Assembly: GCA_963788305.1 (NCBI GenBank)
Contig: CAWBGK010000019.1
Location: 111,639 to 175,638, forward strand
Length of the DNA: 64,000 nucleotides
Direction of reading: 5' to 3'
Source: UTCFX2 sp963788305
GTDB taxonomy: Bacteria > Chloroflexota > Anaerolineae > Anaerolineales > UBA4823
Positions 40,182-48,427 of the stretch are shown one piece after another. Made by a program: the position numbers and the translations under genes. Under the pieces are notes generated by a model that did no database searches, had not been told where the DNA came from, and saw only the letters and a list, made by a program, of their open reading frames with translations. How positions within the stretch are numbered: position 1 is the stretch's first letter; each line of letters opens with the position of its first letter.

Positions 40182-41204
40182 TCACGACCGGGAATTTGAC
40201 CGGACCGAAAGCAGGCGGCGGAAGCCTTTCCAGAGCAAGAAACCTCCCAGGATCGCCCCCAAAATCAGCAAGAGGTGGGAAAAGAACCAGAGCACCGATT
40301 GGAGCGACCTGCGCCAGCCTTCGACCTGCAAAGTGCTCGTTTCCGGCAGGATGATTGGAAAATCATAGGGAAACCCCTTGAGTTTTTCAATGAAACCCTG
40401 GCGAACACAGCCTTCAAGGCTGAAAATGTAGAGATCGTTGCACCAGTACCAGGCCAGGCGTAGATCGTGCGCAAATTCATCCCAGCTGAGCGGTTCAAAA
40501 TCACCGAATTCCAGGTCCACACCCCCCCCTGTGCTGCCGATTGCGATGGATTGTGCCTGTGGCGCATAGCTGGCCAGCATCCCCGCTCCATGCGGTCGGA
40601 CAAAGCTTGAGTAGATCATCCACACCTCGCGATCCGACGGCAGGTCGACGATCCCAAAAATCCGCTGAAGCATGGAGGATCGGGCTCGTCGCTCGTCCTC
40701 TAACAGTGGAAATTGATAAGTCTCGACCTTATAGCCATCCTCGCGTATCCGGCCAAGAAATTTTTTGTAGGATGCCAGGCCTTTCTGCCATTCCCTGCGA
40801 GCGAACAGCCGGCGGGCGTATTCAGGTAAAATCCGCAGGTTCTTGCGTGCTAGCTCGGCAATCTCACGCATATCAGGCTCGATATCCAGCCCAACTGCAG
40901 CCCATTTCAGGCCCTCGCGCTCCGTCCATTCCAGGAAATCGAGATAACGCCGAAATGCCGGGCCGCTGTTTCGCAAATTCAGCCAATACCCTTCATCTTT
41001 AGGTAAAAGGAGCCAGGCGATAACCGGTACGCCTGCTTCGTTCAATCGCCGCACCATCTTCGCCCTTTGGGCGCTCAGGTCGGGCAGTCCCAGGCTGATC
41101 CGGGCATTCAACGTCTTGACATCCGAGACCAGCGATTCATTCAACAACTCATCTAAGGCTTCTGGTTCAAGCTCACAAAAAAATGTCAGGTTTGGATTGG
41201 CCAT
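40182..41204 (-). CDS. Uncharacterised protein with TIM-barrel-like domain and C-terminal membrane helix
   Basis: 340 residues from ATG 41204, with a strong AGGAGGTG 8 bases upstream (an upstream in-frame start at 41249 lacks this). Most of the protein is soluble and has alternating short beta strands and helices, with VKWAAVGLDIEP and IYSSFVRPHGAG segments that resemble glycoside hydrolase-like barrels. One hydrophobic helix (about 308-330) near the C-terminus is followed by a basic tail, so the barrel probably faces the outside. I do not recognise a named family, and no catalytic pair can be assigned with confidence. It is divergent from the ParB-like/Usp gene. Confidence 0.6.
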   Translation of the reverse strand: MANPNLTFFCELEPEALDELLNESLVSDVKTLNARISLGLPDLSAQRAKMVRRLNEAGVPVIAWLLLPKDEGYWLNLRNSGPAFRRYLDFLEWTEREGLKWAAVGLDIEPDMREIAELARKNLRILPEYARRLFARREWQKGLASYKKFLGRIREDGYKVETYQFPLLEDERRARSSMLQRIFGIVDLPSDREVWMIYSSFVRPHGAGMLASYAPQAQSIAIGSTGGGVDLEFGDFEPLSWDEFAHDLRLAWYWCNDLYIFSLEGCVRQGFIEKLKGFPYDFPIILPETSTLQVEGWRRSLQSVLWFFSHLLLILGAILGGFLLWKGFRRLLSVRSNSRS

Positions 41205-41325
41205 GTGGACACCTCCTGAAAAAAGTTGCTGCCGGGTAATTTCTGACAAGCTCAGTGTGAGTCATTTTATCATGTCTGGTTTAGGAAAAATCGAACCAAT
41301 CTGAAAAAGTGGGTAAAATATCGTG

Positions 41326-43053
41326 ATGGCGATGGATTCGACGGGTGATCTGGCAAATGCGATTGAGGACTTTCATCGAGCGCGCAGCCGGGCAGATTTG
41401 AGAGAGCTGCTTGCACGCCTGACGGGGGATTCAAACCAGCTGCTTTCCTATGATGAAGTCCGCACGATGCTCAGGCTTCAAGGTGCGGCTTCTCGCGGCG
41501 TCCAGGAAATTCCCTTGAACGCAATTGTAGGCAGCGTCGGTCGATATACGGATTTTACCCGGGATTTCTTACCGCGCCGGGAGGTCAATCCCGAGCGTTG
41601 GGCGCGGGTCAAGCTTGCAGCATCTGGATATGCCGGCCTGCCGCCAATCGATGTCTATAAGATCGGTGATGTTTATTTCGTACAGGATGGCAACCACCGG
41701 GTTTCCGTCGCTCGTCAGCTTGGCTCAGAATACATCCAGGCTTATGTCACCGAGGTCTATACCCACATTCCTTTGACGAAGGATATCCAGCCGGATGACT
41801 TGATCCGCAAAGCTGAATACAGCCAGTTCCTGGAAAAAACGAGCCTGGATCGTTTGAGGCCCAATTCCGATCTCAGCGCGACGATACCCGGCCAGTATCC
41901 GATTTTACTGGAGCATATTGACGTCCACCGTTATTTCATGGGTATCGATTTTCAGCGATCGATCACTTACGAGGAGGCGGTGCTCCATTGGTATGATGTC
42001 GTCTATTCTCCGGTCGTCGAGATCATCCGCACACAAGGTACGCTCCGCTGGTTCCCCGGTCGGACGGAAACCGACCTTTACCTTTGGATCGCAGCGCATC
42101 GGAGTGAGCTGGAAGATGAGTTCGGGTTTCCGGTCCGCGCTGAAACTGTTTTCGAGCATTTAGTTGAAGATCATACCGAGAGCTGGATCAGCAGGGTTGG
42201 AGGAAAACTCCTGAACCTGGTTATTCCGGATGGGCTCGAAGGCGGCCCTCCCATCGGGCGCTGGCGCGATCAGGTCGAGATCCGCCGCGATAACCGTCTA
42301 TTCATCGAGATTCTCGTGCCAATTAATGGGAAAGAAGACGGTTGGTGCGCTCTGGAACAGGCGTTGGAAGTTGCGACACGCGAGCAGGCCATCCTGCACG
42401 GACTGCATGTCGTCCCATCGGATCCGGAAGAGGATGCCGGACTTTCAGAGCTCCAGGACAGGTTTGACGGGCTCTGTCGAGCAAAAAACATTCAAGGCAG
42501 CCTGGTGATCACGAAAGGCGAGGTCGTTGAACAGACTTCAATCCGGGCTGCAGCCACCGATCTCGTCGTCGTCAACTTGAGCTACCCTCCTGGCGAACGC
42601 CCAATCTCCAGGTTGAACTCAGGCTTTCGAAACCTGCTTCACCGCAGCCCTCGACCGGTCCTGGCGACACCTCAGACCGTATCTCAGCTGAACCACGGGC
42701 TTCTCGCTTTTGATGGCAGTGCGCAGGCGCATGAGGCTCTTTTTGTCGCAACCTACCTCGCCAGGCAGTGGTCGATCCGCCTGGATGTCGTATCTGTTGA
42801 GGATGGGAAAGGATCAGGCGAGAAAACTCTCGAGCAGGCCAGGATTTATCTGGATGATCATCATGTCTCAGCGCGTTATTTTTTAGAAGTAGGCGATCCG
42901 GGTGAAGCTCTGCTGCTCCTCGCTTCTGCAGAAGGCTGCGACCTGATCATCATGGGCAGCTACAGCCTCAAACCCGTTCTTGAAGTCGTGCTGGGAAGCA
43001 CCGTCGATAAAGTCCTGCGAGGCTCAAAGACGCCGACGCTGATCTGTCGCTGA
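41326..43053 (+). CDS. ParB/sulfiredoxin-like domain fused to two universal stress domains
   Basis: 575 residues, intact. Residues about 60-145 contain a ParB/Srx-like fold with the signature DGNHR at 121-125 (followed by VSVARQLG), known from CTPases and sulfiredoxins. A middle all-alpha region (about 150-320) has no family I know. Two UspA domains follow (about 325-435 and 445-575); the second has the ATP-binding pattern GSYSLKP...GST near its end and GDPGEALL. A TAAAAT box 6 bases before ATG 41326 may give a leaderless mRNA. The last 30 bases overlap the convergent phosphoesterase. The function is unknown; stress-linked DNA or nucleotide sensing is a guess. Confidence 0.8.
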   Translation: MAMDSTGDLANAIEDFHRARSRADLRELLARLTGDSNQLLSYDEVRTMLRLQGAASRGVQEIPLNAIVGSVGRYTDFTRDFLPRREVNPERWARVKLAASGYAGLPPIDVYKIGDVYFVQDGNHRVSVARQLGSEYIQAYVTEVYTHIPLTKDIQPDDLIRKAEYSQFLEKTSLDRLRPNSDLSATIPGQYPILLEHIDVHRYFMGIDFQRSITYEEAVLHWYDVVYSPVVEIIRTQGTLRWFPGRTETDLYLWIAAHRSELEDEFGFPVRAETVFEHLVEDHTESWISRVGGKLLNLVIPDGLEGGPPIGRWRDQVEIRRDNRLFIEILVPINGKEDGWCALEQALEVATREQAILHGLHVVPSDPEEDAGLSELQDRFDGLCRAKNIQGSLVITKGEVVEQTSIRAAATDLVVVNLSYPPGERPISRLNSGFRNLLHRSPRPVLATPQTVSQLNHGLLAFDGSAQAHEALFVATYLARQWSIRLDVVSVEDGKGSGEKTLEQARIYLDDHHVSARYFLEVGDPGEALLLLASAEGCDLIIMGSYSLKPVLEVVLGSTVDKVLRGSKTPTLICR

Positions 43054-43698
43054 CGTCTGGATAGCTTTCTGGGGGAGCTTCAATTGCGTTTCACGGAACC
43101 CGTAGGTATTGATCACACGCGTCATCGCGAAGGTGGTATCGGTGGTTGTATCGGGCCTCAGGACATGGATATGGCCGTGGATGAAATATAAAGGTTGGAA
43201 GACCTCGATCAGCCAACGAAAAGCACGGATTCCCTGATGAGGCAAATCCTCCCCATCGTGTATGCCTTGCGGTGGGGCGTGGCTGATGAAGACGTCGACG
43301 TAGCGCCCATGCATCGTTCGGTTTCTGAAGAATGCCGGCACCAGGCTGAAGACGTGAAGCCACATCTCGGATTGGGTATATTGAAAGCTGCCTTCGCGAT
43401 AGCGCACGCTTCCTTCCACTCCAGCCAATAGAAGCCCGCGATAATGGATAGATTTCCGATGCAGGTCGATCCCACCGTGGGGGAAGCTGTGCTGCCCTGC
43501 TTCAGAATATTCGACCGTTTTATCATGATTGCCGCGCACGTAAAACAGCGGCACGTCCATCGCGTTATAGACGTATTCAAGATAATAATAGGGCAGATCG
43601 CCGCATCCAAGGATCAAATCGATATCAGGAAATCGACTGCGGACCTGTGGGCTGTAGATAAAAGGAACCAGTGTATCGCTTAACGACAAGATTCTCAT
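43024..43698 (-). CDS. Calcineurin-type metallophosphoesterase
   Basis: 224 residues. The binuclear metal motifs are in order: SLSDT (D of DxH site altered to DT), GCGDLP, GNHDKT, SHAPP and HGHIHV. The first motif normally reads DxH; here D-T-L replaces the His, which is unusual and could mean one metal site is weak. Similar proteins hydrolyse nucleotides, cyclic nucleotides or lipids. It overlaps the 3' end of the Usp gene by 30 bases on the opposite strand. The divergent gap to the phasin gene holds a strong promoter for that gene. The substrate is unknown. Confidence 0.82.
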   Translation of the reverse strand: MRILSLSDTLVPFIYSPQVRSRFPDIDLILGCGDLPYYYLEYVYNAMDVPLFYVRGNHDKTVEYSEAGQHSFPHGGIDLHRKSIHYRGLLLAGVEGSVRYREGSFQYTQSEMWLHVFSLVPAFFRNRTMHGRYVDVFISHAPPQGIHDGEDLPHQGIRAFRWLIEVFQPLYFIHGHIHVLRPDTTTDTTFAMTRVINTYGFRETQLKLPQKAIQTSATDQRRRL

Positions 43699-43774
43699 CT
43701 TTCCCCACGCTTGCCTGCTGGTTTACCGCCTGTCATCCGGCAATTATACCCTTCGAACGTCGGTTCGACTCCAC

Positions 43775-43803
43775 TTGACAGTCATTTTTTGGCATGCTAT
43801 ACT
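43775..43803 (+). promoter_or_regulatory. Strong sigma-70-type promoter of the phasin-phaR pair
   Basis: Consensus TTGACA (43775-43780) and TATACT (43798-43803) are separated by 17 bases. The start codon is 60 bases downstream, with AGGAGAAGTG in front of it. Confidence 0.8.
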
Positions 43804-43862
43804 CACCCCGACGCGGTGCGTCATTATGTTTTTTAAATCGGTATTGGATAAGGAGAAGTGAT

Positions 43863-44216
43863 ATGTCTGCCGAGACGAACCTTGCTGAAACTCAAGATCA
43901 AAATACCTGCTGCCAGCCTGGACGGAAGGTAGTGCTGGCTGGAATTGGCGCCTGGTCCCTGGCGCAGGAAAAAGCCGAACAAGTTTTCAACCGCCTGGTC
44001 GAACAGGGCGAGATCGCTGAAAAGAACGGTCGAACCCGCTTAAATGCGCTGAAGGAGAAAAGCAGGAAGCAATCCGAAAGCAAAATGGAAGATTTCTCCA
44101 AGGTTGCGCAATCTGCCATGGAAAGAATGAATCTCCCCACCCGGGCAGACATGGATGCGCTGAATGAGCAGGTTTCCAGCCTCTCGGAAAAAATAGACGA
44201 GCTTAAGGCGTCCTGA
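43863..44216 (+). CDS. Phasin-like PHA-granule-associated protein
   Basis: 117 residues from ATG 43863, with AGGAG upstream. Almost entirely alpha-helical and charged, with regular heptads around residues 40-115 (AEQVFNRLVEQGEIAEKNGR and RADMDALNEQVSSLSEKIDEL), as in poly(3-hydroxyalkanoate) granule proteins (PhaF/PhaI type). The first 20 residues are polar and low-complexity. It is followed by phaR after 7 bases, supporting the PHA link. No PHA synthase is in the window. A structural or chaperone-like role at granules or membranes is likely; other phasin-fold proteins bind membranes without PHA. Confidence 0.7.
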   Translation: MSAETNLAETQDQNTCCQPGRKVVLAGIGAWSLAQEKAEQVFNRLVEQGEIAEKNGRTRLNALKEKSRKQSESKMEDFSKVAQSAMERMNLPTRADMDALNEQVSSLSEKIDELKAS

Positions 44217-44223
44217 TCCTCCG

Positions 44224-44814
44224 ATGGTTACCATAAAACGCTACCCCAACCGCAAGCTCTACGATACAGCGTCGAAGCAGTATGTGACTCTGGATGGGGT
44301 TGCTGAGCTCATCCGCCAGGGGACTGAGGTCAAGGTGATTGACCATTCCAATGGAAAAGATTTGACCTTGCTGACGCTCACCCAGATTATCATGGAACAG
44401 GAGCGCAGGCAAACAGGTTTGCTTTCCGGCAGCCTTCTGACCGGTTTGATCCGTTCCAGTGGGGACCGGCTTTCAGCGCTTCAACATGGCTTCCACCTGC
44501 CCCAAAGCATCTTTCGGACCTTTGACGAAGAGCTCCGCCTGCGCATCGATGAGCTGATCTCTTCCGGCGAGCTGACCGAAGCTGATGGAAATATCTTGAT
44601 CGAAAAGCTGCTCAATCCAACCGCCCGGCTCGCCGATCAGCAGCAGCTCGAAAAAGACATCGAGGCATATCTCGAGCAGCGCCAGATCCCCACCCGAGCA
44701 GAGCTGCGAAAGCTCTCCGATCAGCTCGATCAAATATCCAGTCATCTCTCAGAGGTTCTTCAGCTCGATGATCTTAAATCAAGCCGCAGCGATCCTGATT
44801 TTGAATCCAAATAA
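44224..44814 (+). CDS. phaR: PhaR-type polyhydroxyalkanoate synthesis regulator
   Basis: 196 residues. The N-terminal PHB-accumulation regulator DNA-binding domain (residues about 2-62) is nearly textbook: IKRYPNRKLYDTASKQYVTL, then VAELIRQGTEVKVIDHSNGK and DLTLLTLTQIIMEQE. The remainder is helical and amphipathic, with LEKDIEAYLEQRQIPTRAEL matching the phasin partner's TRADMDAL, so the two proteins may interact. In PHA producers this family represses phasin expression and binds PHA. Here it lies in one operon with the phasin, an arrangement that suits autoregulation. Frame intact. Confidence 0.85.
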   Translation: MVTIKRYPNRKLYDTASKQYVTLDGVAELIRQGTEVKVIDHSNGKDLTLLTLTQIIMEQERRQTGLLSGSLLTGLIRSSGDRLSALQHGFHLPQSIFRTFDEELRLRIDELISSGELTEADGNILIEKLLNPTARLADQQQLEKDIEAYLEQRQIPTRAELRKLSDQLDQISSHLSEVLQLDDLKSSRSDPDFESK

Positions 44815-44833
44815 CTTAAAGGTGAAATTTCCC

Positions 44834-46877
44834 ATGACGCATTATCACATTCTCAGAACTCTCACTGATCGCAGCCTTTGTGGTTTCAGGCTGCTCAATA
44901 TTTCGTCCAGGAGGGATCTCGCTTCCCAATAATCCTGTCGAAGCAACTTCCAGCTCGCCAATGCCTGCTCCCACCTGCCTGCCGCAGCCGTCCGGACCCT
45001 GCCTCACACTTGGTCCAGATGAGCCCGTGCAAATCCGCGGCGATATCCCATTCACCTCTCCATTTTTTTTGAATACGATCTCACAGCCCTTCGTCATGTT
45101 AGAAGATCAGGCCGGGTTTATCCGCAGGGACCGGGAATTTCGTTTTCCCCTCGAAGGTCAAAAAATTGGCCCGGTAGTGGTTGGCGCAGATCAGAAGTTG
45201 AGCTACACCCTCACGCTGCCTTCTGTTCCTCAGGGCACCGCAGTCGATGTAGACAATGACAGCACCTCGGATCTCGGCGTTCAGACGTTCCAGGTCGCCT
45301 ACTGGTCCAACACCTGGGGAGATCCTTTCCTCGAAGAACGTGATGGCAAAGGTTGGTCGACAGCCTATAACTCGGCGATCACGGATCCAGAAAATGACGA
45401 TGAGATCGTCGGTGGGATCCTGGTTGTCTGGTCTCCAGACGAAAACCAGGGTTTCCCCAGCGGTTTTGGACCCGACCGCAAGCTGTTCACTTCTGACGAT
45501 CCGATCGAAACCATCCCTGCTGGCTACAACCTGTGGACTTGAATGAAGAGCCGTTTCGGTTCTATAAAGAGAGATATCCGGGTTTGACCCTGCTTGAAGG
45601 TGCAGGTGCGGTGAAGGATTTTTCTGGCCTCGGATATGGGGAATCTTTCCAGGCTCTATTTGCAAAGGTCAGTCGTGAATACCCATTCACGGATGCGAAG
45701 AATATCGACTGGGATGCGCTTCAAGATGAATTTGGCCCTCGTTTTGACAAGCTGAGCTCAGACCAGGAATTCTATAAGACCCTTTTTGATTTCACGCTTC
45801 AAATCCCGGATGGGCATGTCGGCGTCTCGATGGATCAGGAAATATTCTTTTCCAGGTACGGGGGTGGTTTTGGGATGGTCCTGGATCGCTTGACAGACGG
45901 CAAGGTCATCGTCAAAGAAATCTTGCCAGGCCTGCCTGCAGACAAAGCTGGAATCCAGCAGGGCGCCGAGGTCCTCACCTGGGATGGCGAGCCGGTCGCA
46001 CAGGCGATTGAAAAAGTCGTCCCGGGTTTTGGCCCTTATTCAACTGACCATGCCCGCAAACTGGGACAGGTGGCATTTCTTACCCGTATGCCTCCCGACA
46101 CGAAGGTGGAGATCGAATACAGGAACCCTGGTGGAGCACAGCCGGAGTCCGAAGCGCTGAAGGCAGCCGCAGAATTCGACTCGCTTCTTCTTTCCATCCC
46201 GGGCTACAACCTGGACGAAGTCCAGCTGCCGCTTGACGGACTGGTCCTGGACGAGAGCGGGCTTGGTTATATTCGGATTGACACTTTCAGCGACGACTAC
46301 GCCCTGATGGCCAGCGTATGGGACCGCTACATTCAAAACTTGATCGATAATGAAGTCCCCGGATTGATCATCGATCTTCGTGCGAACCCGGGTGGATCGT
46401 TGGGCCTGGCCATGGACTTCGCGGGATATTTCTTCGACAAGGAAATTGAGCTGTATGAGAACTATTATTACAGTGATACGACCGGGAATTTTGAGCCTAC
46501 CGGATATCCAACCCGCATCCAGCCTGCTCCGCTCTTTTACAAAGGTCCAATTGCTGTGCTCGTCAGCTCGGACTGCATCAGCGCCTGCGAAGGCTTCGCC
46601 TATGCCATGCAGTACGATGATCGATCGATCGTAATTGGTCACTACCCAACTGCCGGCGCTTTTGGCGAAGTCGGTCTGGGGCAATACAAGCTGCCGGGAG
46701 ACTTCACCATGCAGTTCCCGACAGGCCGCCCTGTAGCGCCCAATGGTGAGCTGGTCATCGAAGGGACCGGCGTCCTGCTGGACAAGACCGTCCCGGTCAC
46801 CCTGGAAAGCTCGTTGGGACAAATCGACGCCGTGCTGGAGTGCAGCGATCGCCGAGCTGCTCGAGAAAATTCGCTGA
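44834..46877 (+). CDS. S41 (C-terminal processing) protease, PDZ-containing lipoprotein (three frameshifts)
   Basis: Reconstructed from four frames. N-terminus: ATG 44834 reads MTHYHI, and one missing base near 44855 restores SELSLIAAFVVSGCSI with a lipobox Cys (VSGC). A region of unknown fold with conserved Asp/Gly-rich loops (DVDNDSTSDLGVQT) follows. The frame changes again near 45535. The PDZ domain is GGFGMVLDRLTDGKVIVKEILPGLPADKAGIQQGAE (as two parts) and the S41 core contains the catalytic-Ser loop SDCISACEGFA. A third indel near 46840 restores AVLEAAIAELLEKIR and the end at TGA 46875-46877. Corrected length is about 680 residues. Such proteases trim exported proteins. The first domain may be a substrate-recognition module. 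Confidence 0.85.
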
Positions 46878-46916
46878 GCATGCTCTTCCATCCACTTCGC
46901 TTGTCAGGCAGCCTGG

Positions 46917-48403
46917 CTAGAGGTTCCAGACCAGATACATCGGTCCTGATCGGATGTTGACCGTCGTATCACCAGGTTCGCTGAGCTCGCCAAACACGTT
47001 ATAAACAGCCTCTGGTCTTCGATCGAATGGGTAATCGTGTTCCTGCCCATCGATCGACCAGAGGATTTGGATCCGCTGATCCGCCTTCTGGAGCTCATAA
47101 CCCCACAAACCCGGGACATCCGTGATCGTGCGGACATAGGCTGCCCCAAGCATTTGTGAAGAATTGAATTGAAATGCCTTGTAGGCCGGAAAAGGATCGC
47201 CGCGGTCGTCGACCAGGGCTGTGCCGCGCCAGCCAGTCAGGCTGTACCAGATGTTCGCCCGGAGCTTCTCGGCGAGTGCAGCCAGGTTCACCTGGGCGAT
47301 GTAATTCGCCTTGGTCTGTTCAAATTCGGGGGTTTGACATTCCGGCGATCCGTCCGGAAAGGCGCAAATCAGGCCGGCTTCGGTATTCATCAGAAATTTT
47401 TCTGGGTGCTGGTAAGCCGCCAGCAGGCTGCGCAGGTATCGGGTCTTGGCGATCAGGACTGGACCCGTGCTGTCCCAGCTGCTGTTCCAGTTCGCATTGC
47501 CGTATTGAAACGGCCCGCTGTAGTAATCATATGCATGGAAGCTGATCCCATCAAAGAAATCGCCTCCTCCGCTGCGCAGAATCCCTTCCAAAAAGAGCGA
47601 GGGCGTGCAGTCTTTTCCTTCGGGCGGGTTGACAGGGTCGCAATCCAGCAGCAGGCCACCGACAAGAACCTGCGATTCGGGATCGGCAGCCTTGACTCGC
47701 GGATAAACTTGCTTCAGCATTTCGGCGAAGTAGCTTCCGCCGTAGAAAATGTCCGTCTTATCGCCCCAACAACCGAAGGGGCTTTCGGAGGGGACGAATT
47801 CAGGATCGATATCCGGTTCGTTCCCGAATTCCCAATATTTCACATTGTAGGGTGGCGCGCTGTAGCGCTTGACCGCTTCATAAAGAAAATTGGCAAAGGC
47901 GGGAAGTTTCTCATAAGAAACAGGACCGCAAAAATCCCCGGGGTTCAATTGCGCCCACTGCGGAGTGCTGTTAACAATTAAGACCATTTCCAGCCCGAGC
48001 TCGGAGGCAGATGCGATTTCCATTTCAAGTGTTGAAACTGCATTCCAGTTAATTTCGCCCTCGCTCGGCTCAACATCAGACCATTTCAACGAATTGCGTC
48101 GAATCCAATCCGAACCCGCCTGCTTGACCAGGTCGAGTGCAGCCTGGTCCATCCGGTTGATCTCAATCCCTGGGATTGGCTGCGGCGGCGGGACTGAAAT
48201 TGGGCTCGGCTGGGCAGGCATGCTGTTGCACCGCTGAGGGTGTAGCCGCTAGGGGCAGCGACTGGTCGGGTTTCATCTCGGTGGGAGCGGTGGGTGTTTG
48301 GACGACCAGCGTTGCCGGGATGGGTCCAGAGTTCTGACAACCTGCCAGAGCCAACATAATCCAAAGAATAACTAATCGTCCTCCAAGAGTGCCGACTGCG
48401 CAT
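46917..48403 (-). CDS. Clan GH-A glycosidase-like lipoprotein (two frameshifts)
   Basis: The main open part is 434 residues and shows clan A hallmarks: KYWEFGNEPD with the general acid/base Glu in NEP, and MNTEAGL with a possible nucleophile Glu. The closest look is to GH39/GH5-type enzymes. The N-terminus is in other frames: one with the start ATG 48403 (after GGGAGGAAC), then WIMLALAGCQNSGP with a lipobox Cys, then a Pro/Thr/Ala linker, and a frame change near 48215 into the catalytic domain. Total is about 490 residues. It is convergent with the S41 protease and is probably the last gene of the long minus-strand run. The substrate polysaccharide is unknown. Confidence 0.8.
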
Positions 48404-48427
48404 CTTGTTCCTCCCCAGCATCATCTT

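Noticed and set aside
46040..46891. 283-codon open frame on the minus strand across the S41 protease
   Set aside because: Shadow of a gene with clear PDZ and S41 motifs. Composition is unlike a protein, with no conserved pattern.
47169..47981. 270-codon open frame on the plus strand within the glycosidase gene
   Set aside because: Antisense to a conserved GH-A domain; no domain or ribosome-binding site.
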